Source of the DNA: Pseudomonas graminis
GTDB taxonomy: Bacteria > Pseudomonadota > Gammaproteobacteria > Pseudomonadales > Pseudomonadaceae
Reading direction: 5' to 3'
Length of the DNA stretch: 64,000 bases
Assembly (NCBI RefSeq): GCF_004364335.1
Contig: NZ_SOCR01000007.1
Coordinates: 310,001-374,000 of the forward strand
Shown here: positions 39,252 through 48,326 of the stretch, in pieces
Position numbering within the stretch: the first letter of the stretch is position 1
Layout: each line of letters begins with the position of its first letter
The notes under the pieces: model-generated
The model's input: the letters and a program-made list of their open reading frames with translations, nothing else
Database searches by the model: none
Told to the model about the DNA's origin: nothing
Program-made: the position numbers and the translations under genes

Positions 39252-40088
39252 TTGGGCGGTGCATGCCATTGAAAACTGATCTGGATGCTGCACCGCAAGG
39301 GGTGCAATCGCCGCAAGCGCGACAGACTCCTGAGACGCCTGGCAAGTTGCGCGCGAGTGCTGACGCAAAATACGGTTTCGATGCCCTCCCCGGTCAGCCA
39401 TTGACCGATATCACCCTTGAACTTACGCCTAACCGCAGGTTTTGGGACTGCCCCCTCAAATAGCCGCAGCGCTCAGCCCCTTCGATCTGAGTTGCCCGTT
39501 AATGACCTGCATGACGGCCGGCGACATGAGCGAACGCTGTGCGCATGGACGTCAAAATTGTCGGGAAGCGGCGATACCGAAGCAATCGCCAGGGGACGTG
39601 CAACGGGCCGAGCAGATCGGCCATACGCGGGCGGGTGCGTCGGGGATGGTCCGCCTGATCCTGGAGAACACGAAGATTGCGTCGAACGGAGTGATGGCCA
39701 ATCGAGACGATTTTCAAATCGATACGCTGATTCGAAAAATCCTTCCCGAATTCGCCCAGGCTTCTGCCCCTGATACACCGTCGGTTGACCCTTCCAGCGC
39801 GTGAAACTGTGTTCGGGTGCAAATCACGTTATTAGGCGACATTTGCCACCACTCGAAAGTAGTATGATGCCACATTGAAATCACCGGAAGGCCAGCCCTC
39901 AATCGGCCTCTCCTGTCGTGCAGATCGTGAGTCGCGTTGCCCTATTGAACTTCGTCGACACGCCGATACCGAAAGTGCTACCGGCTTGCTGGTGCAGCCG
40001 TTCTGCCACCCAGCCGCTCCAGGTTGCCGATCTCTGCGCGTGTCGAATGACCGCCTGGCACTTCGTCCTTTTTTTTCAGGTAATGCAC
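39252..40088. other. Long stretch with no confident gene
   Basis: 837 bases between the BON gene and the GGDEF/EAL gene. A hairpin (GCGGTGCA at 39256-39263 pairing with TGCACCGC at 39289-39296) follows the BON stop. One possible small frame is listed separately. The open frame from 39918 into the GGDEF/EAL gene lacks a ribosome site and looks non-coding until about 40083. Confidence 0.5.
39442..39804 (+). CDS. Doubtful hypothetical protein
   Basis: 120-codon frame. Its second half (GASGMVRLILENTKIASNGV followed by a charged ILPEFAQ end) has a protein-like composition, but no ribosome site precedes any of its ATGs and I recognise no family. It may be a small real protein starting at one of the internal ATGs near 39500-39530, or chance. 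Included because the surrounding stretch is otherwise empty. Confidence 0.22.
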   Translation: MGLPPQIAAALSPFDLSCPLMTCMTAGDMSERCAHGRQNCREAAIPKQSPGDVQRAEQIGHTRAGASGMVRLILENTKIASNGVMANRDDFQIDTLIRKILPEFAQASAPDTPSVDPSSA

Positions 40089-42347
40089 ATGGCCGCCAAG
40101 GCTCACCTCGGTTTGAAGAATCATGAAGTTTTGGGTCATTTTCTCGATGCTGCTTCCCACCTGACCGGGGCGACGGGCGCCATTCTGATATTGCGAGACG
40201 AAGAGCAGTGGCGCACGGTGGCGACCTACGGCACTGCGCCGGAAGTGCGCGCAGATGAAATCACCGGTGGCTGGTTAAAGATGGTGTTGTCCTACGGCGG
40301 CGTCGTCGACGTTGGCGAGGCCATGCCCGCTGACGCTGCGCTACCTGCCGGGCTGGATCGAGTGGTCGATGAGTCGCTGGTCTGCGTTGCCATTCGAGAT
40401 GGCGCCGGTGCTCTGAACGGTGCGGTCTTGATGACGATCCCGCTTCCCCATAAGCGACTCAGCGCCGCGCACATCTATGGCGTGCAAACCCATGCCGCCG
40501 ATCTCTACGACTCCCTCAAGACGAACCCCGCACCTGCGGTCGGCGGATCTGCGGTCATCGAGCGCCTGCGCTTGCTGGAGTCGGTGGTTGTCAACGCGAA
40601 GGACGCCATCCTGATCACCGAAGCAGAACCCATCGATTTGCCCGGACCGCGCATCGTGTATTGCAATCCGGCGTTCCTCACCACCACCGGTTTCAGCCTC
40701 GAAGAAGTCATGGGAAAGACGCCGCGGATTCTGCAATGCCCCGAGACTGACCGTGCCACGCTCCAGCAGATCAGGGAGGCGCTGCAGCGCTGGGATCCCG
40801 TCGAGGTCGAGCTGATCAACACGCGTCGCGACGGAACCCGGTTCTGGGTGCAGCTCAGTATCGTGCCGGTCGCCAACGAGAAAGGCTGGTTCACCCACTG
40901 GGTTTCCGTACAGCGCGACATCACAGAGCGTAAAGACGCGGAACAGCACTTCCGCCAGGCCCAGCTTGATCGTGAAGAGCGCGTGGCGCTCGAGTCGCGG
41001 CTGATCGAGCGGGAGCGCATTCAGGACGAACTCTCCTACGCGGCGTTCCATGACGAGCTGACGAGGCTCAAGAATCGCGGTTACTTCATGGCCCGCATCC
41101 ATTCGGCCCTGAGCAGGGGGAACGCCGGTAATCCCGGCGCGGCCACGGTGTTGTATCTGGATCTGGATCGATTCAAGTACGTCAACGACGGCATGGGCCA
41201 CCATGCGGGCGACATCTTGCTCAAAAGCGTTGCAGAACGCTTGAGCGAGTGCATTGATCCCACAGCGGTGATCGCCCGCATCGGTGGAGACGAGTTCGCG
41301 ATATTGCTGACTGAGCAAGGCCATCAGGAACAGGCGATCGAGACCGCCAGGCGAGTGACCCACGCACTCAGTTTGCCGACCGCCATCGACGGGCAACAAC
41401 TCTTTATCTCCTGCAGCATTGGTATCGCGACGCTGGACGTCCAGCACACCACCGCCGAAGACCTGATCCGGGATGCGGACGTGGCCATGTACGCGGCAAA
41501 AAAGAAAGGCCGTGGCAGTTGGGCAGTCTTCGACCTCTCGATGCGCCAGGCATCGATCGACATGCTGGTGATGCAGAACGCGCTCAAGCACGCGATCACC
41601 CGCGATGAGTTCTACCTGGTGTACCAGCCGATATTTTCCATCACCACTGAAACAATCATCGGCGTGGAAGCGCTGGTGAGGTGGCGCCACTCGACCCTGG
41701 GTATTATCGCCCCCGATGTGTTCATCAGCGTGGCCGAGGACATTGGGGTCATTTGCGATCTTGGCCAATGGGTGATGCGCAATGCCTGTCGCGAAGTCAA
41801 GAAATGGGGGGACGCTACCGGTCCGGGCAGTATCAAGCTGAACGTGAACGTGTCAGGGGTAGAGCTCAACCGCAAAGACTTCGCCCTGCAGGTCGCCGAG
41901 ATCATTGCAGAGACCGGGTTCGATGCCCGCGCCTTGCAGATCGAGATCACCGAATCCGTGTTCCTGCATGAACCGGAGATGGTTGCCAAGACCCTCGAAG
42001 ACCTTCGCGCTCAGGGCATCCGGATTGCGCTGGACGACTTCGGTACCGGCTACAGCTCCCTCGGCTACATCGACCGTTACCCCATCGACGCCATCAAGAT
42101 TGATCGGTCCTTTGTCACCCGCATGATGAAACACGAACGCAGCGTCGCCATCGTCAAAAGTATTCTGTCTCTGGGCGAAGCACTGGACCTGGCGATTGTT
42201 GCCGAGGGCGTCGAAACGCTCGGCCAACTCGACCAGCTCCGGGAGCTGGACTGCCCCTATGCTCAAGGTTTTCTGCTGAGCCCACCGGTGCTGGCCGAGG
42301 ATCTTCTGGCATTGCTGGTTGCCAGCAGACCCCTGGCACTTCCCTGA
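40089..42347 (+). CDS. GAF-PAS-GGDEF-EAL cyclic-di-GMP protein
   Basis: 752 residues from the ATG at 40089 (AGG 8 bases upstream; the ATG at 40083 is the alternative). A GAF-like sensor covers about 1-150 and a PAS/PAC domain about 165-295 (FSLEEVMGKTPRILQ, lacking the LOV cysteine). GGDEF covers about 320-480 with intact GGDEF and IGIATLDV. EAL covers about 490-740 with intact EAL (IGVEALVRWRH), NVNVSGVEL, ITESVF and DDFGTGYSSL motifs. Both synthesis and breakdown of c-di-GMP are possible; which dominates cannot be told. No membrane segment. Confidence 0.92.
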   Translation: MAAKAHLGLKNHEVLGHFLDAASHLTGATGAILILRDEEQWRTVATYGTAPEVRADEITGGWLKMVLSYGGVVDVGEAMPADAALPAGLDRVVDESLVCVAIRDGAGALNGAVLMTIPLPHKRLSAAHIYGVQTHAADLYDSLKTNPAPAVGGSAVIERLRLLESVVVNAKDAILITEAEPIDLPGPRIVYCNPAFLTTTGFSLEEVMGKTPRILQCPETDRATLQQIREALQRWDPVEVELINTRRDGTRFWVQLSIVPVANEKGWFTHWVSVQRDITERKDAEQHFRQAQLDREERVALESRLIERERIQDELSYAAFHDELTRLKNRGYFMARIHSALSRGNAGNPGAATVLYLDLDRFKYVNDGMGHHAGDILLKSVAERLSECIDPTAVIARIGGDEFAILLTEQGHQEQAIETARRVTHALSLPTAIDGQQLFISCSIGIATLDVQHTTAEDLIRDADVAMYAAKKKGRGSWAVFDLSMRQASIDMLVMQNALKHAITRDEFYLVYQPIFSITTETIIGVEALVRWRHSTLGIIAPDVFISVAEDIGVICDLGQWVMRNACREVKKWGDATGPGSIKLNVNVSGVELNRKDFALQVAEIIAETGFDARALQIEITESVFLHEPEMVAKTLEDLRAQGIRIALDDFGTGYSSLGYIDRYPIDAIKIDRSFVTRMMKHERSVAIVKSILSLGEALDLAIVAEGVETLGQLDQLRELDCPYAQGFLLSPPVLAEDLLALLVASRPLALP

Positions 42348-42450
42348 TGCCTTAGTCACTTGAATATGACCTGGCTGTCAGCCGATACCGAAATTCGAGC
42401 GTTCACTAAACGTCTCGTGAGATCGGCCAGCGGCGTGTCGGGCGGAATTT

Positions 42451-43059
42451 TCAGAGGACTTTGTATATTGCCGAAACCACTTGCAGCGTCGCGTCCGCGA
42501 GCAGCCCTTCATTCCGGCACAACACCCAGCCGTTATCTAACACCGCCCGCTCAAAGGCATCAGTGCAAACAGCATGCTCCTCCAGCTCGTGAATCACCGT
42601 ACTGCTCAACCCACGCCGTCGCGAGGTTGCCCTCGCCCATGAAATAGCAGCGGCGGTGACAACCCCGACATGCAGGTCCGGCACACGCACGGCCTGGTCA
42701 AGGTTCAACTGCAGAATCTCTGCAAACGGGACGAGGCGGCGAAACGCGGCATCGGAGGGATACCAGCGGTCGATCAGGATGATGCTGTCAGGTGGCTGTC
42801 GGGGCAGGACATACCGGGAAATCCAGCTACGGCTGGCGGCCAGGCGCTTACACACCTCCCACTCCAGATCCCGGTCGGGTTGTCTGACCAGTTGATTGAC
42901 GAGGGCCATTGTTTCTCCCCGGTGGGGGTCACTTTTGCTCTCGCTCAGCCGGATCACTTTTTTGTTGTCAGCCCTGAGTGACTGGGTCACCGCCTCCAGC
43001 AGGGTGGTTTTGCCTACCCCTTTGGGCCCATCCAGAGAAACGAACAGCGGACGATTCAT
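42451..43059 (-). CDS. Thymidylate-kinase-like P-loop nucleotide kinase
   Basis: 202 residues. Walker A is DGPKGVGKTTLLEAV at the N-terminus, followed by the DR motif (LIDRWYPSDAAF) of thymidylate/deoxynucleoside kinases and a late LID-like Arg cluster (SWARATSRRRGLS). It is smaller and more divergent than the housekeeping tmk, so it may act on another nucleotide or small substrate. It starts 3 bases after the glutathione peroxidase gene, suggesting one transcript. Confidence 0.75.
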   Translation of the reverse strand: MNRPLFVSLDGPKGVGKTTLLEAVTQSLRADNKKVIRLSESKSDPHRGETMALVNQLVRQPDRDLEWEVCKRLAASRSWISRYVLPRQPPDSIILIDRWYPSDAAFRRLVPFAEILQLNLDQAVRVPDLHVGVVTAAAISWARATSRRRGLSSTVIHELEEHAVCTDAFERAVLDNGWVLCRNEGLLADATLQVVSAIYKVL

Positions 43060-43062
43060 GGG

Positions 43063-43608
43063 TCAGACAGCAAGGGCTTCATCAATGGCGGCGGTCAGGC
43101 GTGGGTCATCTGCGGTCACATCCGGCGCAAAGCGGCCAATCACCTTGCCGTCTCGCCCGATCAGGAATTTCTCGAAATTCCACAGCACGTCGGTGCCTGC
43201 GCCGCTTTCGATGCCATAGCCCTTGAGGCGTTCACGGAACGGTCCGTCGCCGGTGGCAGCGGGCTGGGCGGCGGTCAGTTCGCGGTAGAGCGGGTGGGTG
43301 TCGTCGCCGGCGACCGAGATTTTCGAGAACAGCGGGAAATGCACGTCGTAGGTGGTCGAGCAGAACGATTGGATGTCGCTGTCGCTGCCCGGCTCTTGCT
43401 CCTTGAAGTTGTTGGCCGGAAAGCCCAGCACTTCAAGTCCGGCTTCCTTCTTGCCCTGGTAAAGGCTTTCAAGCCCTTCGTATTGCGGCGTCAGCCCGCA
43501 TTTAGAGGCCACGTTCACCACCAGCAGCACTTTGCCCTTGTACTGGCCCAGGCTGGCTGGCGTGCCATCGATTTGCTTGAGGGGAATGTCGTACAGAGAA
43601 TCGGTCAT
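43063..43608 (-). CDS. Glutathione peroxidase family protein
   Basis: 181-residue thiol peroxidase of the GPx family. The peroxidatic Cys37 is in NVASKCGLTPQYEGLE. The usual FPCNQF motif reads FPANNF here, so the Cys at that place is absent. WNFEKFLIGRDG carries the conserved Trp-Asn-Phe. Probably reduces H2O2 or lipid peroxides using thioredoxin or glutathione. The ATG at 43608 has AGGAG; the 14-codon upstream extension is rejected. Confidence 0.92.
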   Translation of the reverse strand: MTDSLYDIPLKQIDGTPASLGQYKGKVLLVVNVASKCGLTPQYEGLESLYQGKKEAGLEVLGFPANNFKEQEPGSDSDIQSFCSTTYDVHFPLFSKISVAGDDTHPLYRELTAAQPAATGDGPFRERLKGYGIESGAGTDVLWNFEKFLIGRDGKVIGRFAPDVTADDPRLTAAIDEALAV

Positions 43609-43762
43609 GGGTGGCTCCTGTTGGCGGTTGAGTCGTATGGGGCCGGGCATCGCCGGTCGGCCTTCAGGGACACCTTAAAGCATGCAGCCGATGATTTACT
43701 CATCATTTGCATGGCATCACCCTCAATGCGCGCCATCCGCGCGTCAACCGGTCAGGCCACTG

Positions 43763-44677
43763 TCAACGGGAGGCGCCCAGGCTTTCGCGCATTTCGGCGA
43801 TCATGTCCAGCAAGATGATTTTCACCGCCTGGCCCGGTACCGACAGCGGCAGATGCCCGGACAGGCACAGCGCCAGAGGCGCCTCGATCTCGGGTTCGAC
43901 GATGCGGGTCAGGTGCACGTCCTGATGCTGCTGCATCGCCCGCGCGGCGGACTCGGGCAGCACGGTCGAACCGAAGCGTTCGGCAACGGCGGTCGCCAGC
44001 GTCGAGGCCGATTCGACTTCGGCGATCACCTTGGCGCTGAGGTTGAGCTTCATCAGCGCATCGTCCACCAGCCGCCGCATGATGTTGTAGGTGCGTGGCA
44101 GCAGCAGGTCGAGCGCTGCCAGTTCGGTCAACGGAATGCTCGGCTGCGCGGCGAACTGCGGATCGGCGCTGACCAGGTATAACTGCTCGCGCAGCAGGGG
44201 CGTGAAGCTCAGGCCGTGGATTTCGCGACCGCCGTACAGCACCGCCATGTCCATGCGCCCGTTCATGATCAGCTCACTGAGCGTGGTGCCGAAGTTTTCG
44301 TTGAGGTACAGCAGAATCCCGGGATGTAGCTCGCGCACGCGACGCAGCAGTGGCACCGACAGCGCCGAGGCCGCAGTGCCGGGCGCCAGCCCCACCGACA
44401 CCTGGCCTGACAAGGCATGGCCGGTGGCGTTGACATCGCTTTGCGCCTGTTCGCATTGACGCAGGATCAACTGGGCATGCCCGTACAGGACCTTGCCGGC
44501 TTCGGTCGGGGTCACGCCGCGCTTGGTGCGGATCAGCAGCTGCTGCTGCACCTCGGTCTCGAGCGTCACCAGTTGCTGGCTAAGCGCCGGTTGCGCGATG
44601 TGCAGGACGTTGGCCGCCTGGGTCATGCTGCCGATGTCGACAATCTTGACGAAGTACTTCAAACGGCGAAAATTCAC
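43763..44677 (-). CDS. nac: Nac-family LysR regulator (nitrogen assimilation control)
   Basis: 304 residues from the GTG at 44675-44677. The opening NFRRLKYFVKIVDIGSMTQAANVLHIAQPALSQQL (in outline) and LLIRTKRGVTPTEAGKVLY are almost those of enterobacterial Nac, and VLPESAARAM occurs at the matching place. Nac recognises ATA-N9-TAT. A perfect ATAAG-N5-CTTAT site lies in the adjacent intergenic region, and two more occur at the heads of operons at 54.1 and 57.3 kb. It is divergent from the MFS-pxpBC operon and probably controls the whole cluster. It may be a Nac-like local regulator rather than the global Nac. Confidence 0.87.
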   Translation of the reverse strand: MNFRRLKYFVKIVDIGSMTQAANVLHIAQPALSQQLVTLETEVQQQLLIRTKRGVTPTEAGKVLYGHAQLILRQCEQAQSDVNATGHALSGQVSVGLAPGTAASALSVPLLRRVRELHPGILLYLNENFGTTLSELIMNGRMDMAVLYGGREIHGLSFTPLLREQLYLVSADPQFAAQPSIPLTELAALDLLLPRTYNIMRRLVDDALMKLNLSAKVIAEVESASTLATAVAERFGSTVLPESAARAMQQHQDVHLTRIVEPEIEAPLALCLSGHLPLSVPGQAVKIILLDMIAEMRESLGASR

Positions 44678-44866
44678 GCGGTCACACCCTTGAATAAGAT
44701 CATGGCCTTGCCAGAGCAAGAGCCGCGCCAGCCGGCCAAGTGCACGCTCTGGCGCAGGTCATCGCCTTTACCTATGGCAGACGCCGACCTCTCAGCTCAC
44801 CGAACCTGTGCGCTGCACCCTCATCCTTCCCACCAAATTGGTGCAGCCGTGCACCCGGGGTGCGTC

Positions 44867-44881
44867 ATAAGGAGGCCTTAT
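44867..44881. promoter_or_regulatory. Nac-type site 1: ATAAG-GAGGC-CTTAT
   Basis: Exact inverted repeat with 5-base arms fitting ATA-N9-TAT and the LysR T-N11-A rule, between the Nac gene and the MFS gene (about 114 bases before the MFS ATG). It contains AAGGAGG by chance or otherwise, but no start codon follows at translation distance. Confidence 0.65.
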
Positions 44882-44959
44882 CCGTCCAGAACAAAGATGT
44901 CTTTCTGCCTGCGCGCCTCAGCTCTTAAATTAGCCTACCGACACCCGAGGAGCGGCCGC

Positions 44960-44998
44960 ATGTCTGCCTGTCATTCGCATCGCAGCACCCACCCATGA
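44960..44998 (+). CDS. Possible 12-residue leader peptide coupled to the MFS gene
   Basis: GAGGAG (44947-44952), 7 bases, then ATG and 12 codons (MSACHSHRSTHP) ending in TGA that overlaps the MFS ATG (ATGA). The MFS start itself has no ribosome site (CACCCACCC precedes it). The peptide is rich in His, Ser, Thr and Cys. It probably delivers ribosomes to the MFS gene; a regulatory leader is possible. Confidence 0.45.
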   Translation: MSACHSHRSTHP

Positions 44999-46530
44999 CC
45001 CGCGCCGAAACCCGACCGTTGACGTTTCGCCAGGCGCTGCTGGCCATGCTCGGTGTGTCATTGGTGCTGATGTTGTCGGCCCTCGACCAGACCGTGATCG
45101 GCAACGCGCTGCCCACCATCGTCAGCGAACTCAACGGCTTCGACCTGTACGCCTGGGTGGCGACCGGCTACCTGCTGACCTCGATCGTGACCATTCCGAT
45201 CTTTGGCCGCCTGGGTGATTACTACGGGCGCAAGCCTTTCGTCATTGCCGCCACGCTGATCTTTATCTTCGCCTCCGTGCTGTGCGCGCTGGCCAACGGG
45301 ATGGTCGCGCTGGTGGTCGGACGCGCACTGCAAGGCATCGGCGGCGGCATGCTGGTCGGCACGGCGTTCGCCTGCGTCCCCGAGCTGTTTCCCGACACCC
45401 GCCAACGCCTGCGCTGGCAGATCATGCTCAGCGCGCTGTTCAGCGTGGTCAACGCCATCGGGCCAGGGCTGGGTGGCTTCATGACCGCGCATTTTGGCTG
45501 GCGCTCGGTGTTCTGGCTGAACCTGCCGCTAGGGGCGCTGGCGCTGTATTTCGCCTGGCGCCATTTGCCGTGGTACCGGCCGGCCGCCACCGGGGCGATT
45601 CGCATGGACTGGACCGGGGCGGCACTGATCGCGCTGGGCCTGGGTGCGCTGCAACTGTTCGTCGAATGGCTGGGGCATTCCAGCGTGGCGGTGTGCACGG
45701 CGCTGGGCGTTATCAGTCTGGCGGCCTTTACAGCGCTGTGGTTTCAGGAACGGCGGAGTGCGGCGCCCCTGCTGCCCGGTCCGCTGTTTGCCGATCAGAG
45801 CATGCGGGTGCTGTTCATCCTCGCACTGCTGGCCGGCGCGGTGATGTTCACGCTGCTGTTCTATCTGCCGCTGCTGCTACAGGGGGGCTATGGCTATTCA
45901 CCGCAACAGGCCGGCGTGCTGATTACGCCACTGGCGTTAAGCATCACCCTGGGGGCCATCGTCAACAGCCGAATCATGACGCGCCTGCGCAATCCCAACC
46001 GCCTGCCCCAGGCCGGTTTCGCCACCCTGGGTTGCGCCTGCCTTGGCCTGGCGCTGGTCGGCCCGTGCGCCGGGTTCAACACTCTGCTGGGGTTGATTCT
46101 GCTGGCGGGCCTGGGCCTGGGTTTTATCTTTCTCAACCTGTCGGTGTTCACCCAGACACTGGTGCAGCGTCAGTACCTGGGCATCGCCACCGCACTGCAG
46201 CAATCACTGCGACTGGTCGGCGGCCTGCTGGGCACGGCGTGCATGGGTGCCCTGGTGAACGTGCTTTATGCCTGGCACCTCGGCCGATTGCTGACAGAGG
46301 CCGGCCAGACTCAGGCACTGGCGCTGTTGAGTGATCCGCAAGTGCTGTCCCAGGGTGCCACGCTGAGCCCGGCACTGCTGACGCTCGGACGCTCGGCGTT
46401 GGTCGAGGCCATGTCCATGGGTTTGGCCACCTGCGCCGTGCTGACTCTCATGGCGCTGTGGGTGCTGAGGCGTCTGCCCACGGTGCAACTGATGCCCGCT
46501 CCAGGTCAGGCGGCAGGCCACAAGTCATGA
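44995..46530 (+). CDS. MFS transporter, DHA2 (14 TM) family
   Basis: 511 residues with about 14 hydrophobic helices. MFS motif A is GRLGDYYGRKPFVIAA, and the first-helix acidic signature LSALDQTVIGNALPTI is typical of drug:H+ antiporter family 2. Given its neighbours it may move a lactam, amino-acid derivative or metabolite rather than a drug. Promoter region shared with the Nac gene; 43 bases before pxpB. Confidence 0.9.
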   Translation: MTRAETRPLTFRQALLAMLGVSLVLMLSALDQTVIGNALPTIVSELNGFDLYAWVATGYLLTSIVTIPIFGRLGDYYGRKPFVIAATLIFIFASVLCALANGMVALVVGRALQGIGGGMLVGTAFACVPELFPDTRQRLRWQIMLSALFSVVNAIGPGLGGFMTAHFGWRSVFWLNLPLGALALYFAWRHLPWYRPAATGAIRMDWTGAALIALGLGALQLFVEWLGHSSVAVCTALGVISLAAFTALWFQERRSAAPLLPGPLFADQSMRVLFILALLAGAVMFTLLFYLPLLLQGGYGYSPQQAGVLITPLALSITLGAIVNSRIMTRLRNPNRLPQAGFATLGCACLGLALVGPCAGFNTLLGLILLAGLGLGFIFLNLSVFTQTLVQRQYLGIATALQQSLRLVGGLLGTACMGALVNVLYAWHLGRLLTEAGQTQALALLSDPQVLSQGATLSPALLTLGRSALVEAMSMGLATCAVLTLMALWVLRRLPTVQLMPAPGQAAGHKS

Positions 46531-46573
46531 ACCCGACCCTTTTCTTATCTCCCTGCGCTACAGGAATTTCATC

Positions 46574-47284
46574 ATGAACAGCAGTCCGCAGCCGCTCGGT
46601 GCATCCCCTGCCCCCGCGCTGCTTTTGACCCACCTGCCCGCCAAGGTCTCGATGATCGGCAGCCGCGCCTTTCTTATCGATGCCCCGGGGGATTTCGATC
46701 TGGCCGCGCAACGGCGCATCTGGGCCTTGAGCGACGCGCTGCAGCATGAAGACGATATCGAAGAGCTGGTACCGGGGATGACCAATCTGCTGGTGGTGCT
46801 CAAGCAGACGCCTGCCGCGCCGGACCGAATCATCGAACGACTCCACGACGCCTGGAGCCTGGCGCGAGAGCTCGACCGCCCGGGCCGGCTGATCGAGATT
46901 CCCACCTGCTACGGGGGCGAGTACGCCATCGACCTGCCAGCCATCTGCGACTTTTCCGGGCTGCCGGCCGCCGAGGTGATCCGTCGTCATCATCAGGCGA
47001 CCTATACCGTTTTTGCAGTGGCCAGCGCGCCGGGCTTCGGCTATCTGGCAGGCCTCGATCCGGCGATCTACATGCCACGCAAGAAGGTCCCTTCGCTGAA
47101 CATGCGCAAGGGCATGGTCACTATCGGTGGCATGCAATCGGGGCTTTCAGTACTCGACGGGCCTAATGGCTGGAACGCGTTGGGCAGCGCCGAGCTGCCG
47201 ATGTTCGACCCCTATGCCAGCGTTCCCGCCACCCTCGCACCGGGTGACACCGTGCGTTTTCTGCCTGAAAGGATCGAACTGTGA
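46574..47284 (+). CDS. pxpB: PxpB/KipI-family protein (5-oxoprolinase subunit B-like)
   Basis: 236 residues of the KipI/PxpB (carboxyltransferase subdomain C/D) family. In PxpABC this is part of the ATP-dependent opening of 5-oxoproline to glutamate. Motifs: IEIPTCYGGEYAIDLP, AVASAPGFGYLAGLDP and LAPGDTVRFLP. The conserved P-A-G-x-V-G-I-A-G-x-Q-T-G stretch is altered to NMRKGMVTIGGMQSG, so it is a divergent member. AGGA lies before the ATG. Overlaps pxpC. Confidence 0.83.
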   Translation: MNSSPQPLGASPAPALLLTHLPAKVSMIGSRAFLIDAPGDFDLAAQRRIWALSDALQHEDDIEELVPGMTNLLVVLKQTPAAPDRIIERLHDAWSLARELDRPGRLIEIPTCYGGEYAIDLPAICDFSGLPAAEVIRRHHQATYTVFAVASAPGFGYLAGLDPAIYMPRKKVPSLNMRKGMVTIGGMQSGLSVLDGPNGWNALGSAELPMFDPYASVPATLAPGDTVRFLPERIEL

Positions 47285-48258
47285 TCGAGATTATCGCCAG
47301 CGGCCCCCTCAACAGTGTGCAGGACCTCGGGCGCCGCGGTTATCGCAATATCGGCGTCGCAACCGCCGGTGCCATGGACCCGGTCGCCCTGCGCGTCGGC
47401 AACCTGATGCTCGGTAACGACGAGAACTGTGCCGCCATCGAAATCCAGACCTTTCCCTTCAAGGTGCGTTTTACCCGCACCCTGGCAATCGCGTTGACCG
47501 GTGCCGACTGCAAGGCGCGTCTGGATGGTCAACCCTTGCTGCCCTGGTGGGCCTGTACCGTGGAGGCCGGCCAGGAACTGGAGCTGCGTTTCCCCAAGGG
47601 TGCCGCCCGTGGCTACCTGTGTGTCAGCGGCGGTATCGATGTGCCCGAGCTGATGGGCTCGCGCAGCACCTCGCTGCGCGGCAATTTCGGCGGTCACGAA
47701 GGCCGGACCCTGGCCCCAAGTGACACGTTGGCCGTGCTTGACGGACCTCTGCCCGCGCTGCCAGCCGGAGGCTTTGGGGTCACGCCGCCGAGCGAGGCGG
47801 TGCGAGAACACTTCCCGGTGGATGCCGACGGGACGCTGCTGCTGCGGGCGATTCCGGCCGGTGAATACGCGTTGTTCAAGGCCGATGCCGAGCGCTTCTG
47901 GGCGCAGAGCTGGAAGATCTCGGCGCAAAGCAACCGCACCGGCTATCGCCTGTCAGGGCTGGCTATCCAGCCGGAAACCGTGGTCGAGATGCGCTCCTAT
48001 GGACTGGTCCCCGGTATCGTCCAGGTCCCACCTGCGGGCGAGCCGATCATTCAGATGAGCGACGCCAACACCGCCGGCGGTTATCCGAAGATCGCCGGGA
48101 TTATCGAGGTGGACCTGTGGCGGTTGGGGCAGGCACCCATCGGCAGCAGGATTCGTCTGGTCCAGGCAGACACTCGGGATGCAATCGCGGCCGAAGAGGC
48201 CCTTGAAGGGTATTTGCAGGCGGTGGGCCGGATGCTGCAGGCGCTGGCCTTGCGCTGA
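47281..48258 (+). CDS. pxpC: PxpC/KipA-family protein (5-oxoprolinase subunit C-like)
   Basis: 325 residues, GTG start overlapping the pxpB stop (GTGA). Motifs NSVQDLGRRGYRNIGVATAGAMDPVALRVGNLMLGN (in outline), IALTGADCKARLDGQ and GSRSTSLRGNFGGHEGRTL are those of the biotin-dependent-carboxylase-like PxpC family, related to urea amidolyase domains. Works with PxpB. The third subunit, PxpA, lies 6 kb away on the other strand beside biotin carboxylase genes, an unusual split. Confidence 0.87.
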   Translation: MIEIIASGPLNSVQDLGRRGYRNIGVATAGAMDPVALRVGNLMLGNDENCAAIEIQTFPFKVRFTRTLAIALTGADCKARLDGQPLLPWWACTVEAGQELELRFPKGAARGYLCVSGGIDVPELMGSRSTSLRGNFGGHEGRTLAPSDTLAVLDGPLPALPAGGFGVTPPSEAVREHFPVDADGTLLLRAIPAGEYALFKADAERFWAQSWKISAQSNRTGYRLSGLAIQPETVVEMRSYGLVPGIVQVPPAGEPIIQMSDANTAGGYPKIAGIIEVDLWRLGQAPIGSRIRLVQADTRDAIAAEEALEGYLQAVGRMLQALALR

Positions 48259-48261
48259 TCG

Positions 48262-48308
48262 AAGGCGGGCTTGCCGGCAACAGGGCCTTCAAGGGCCCCA
48301 TCGCCGGC
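48262..48308. repeat. REP-like nested hairpin between convergent genes
   Basis: CTTGCCGGC and GCCGGCAAG form a perfect outer stem, with GGGCC/GGCCC inside, between the convergent pxpC and aminotransferase genes. The CTTGCCGGC words are typical of Pseudomonas intergenic REP-type repeats. It may act as a two-way terminator. Confidence 0.6.
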
Positions 48309-48326
48309 AAGACAGATCAAATCAAA

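Noticed and set aside
40341..41768. 475-codon minus-strand open frame
   Set aside because: Antisense to the GGDEF/EAL gene; no domain pattern.
44867..44881. AAGGAGG as a ribosome-binding site for a short gene
   Set aside because: No start codon follows at 5-10 bases; the symmetrical ATAAG-N5-CTTAT reading is better supported by the two further copies.
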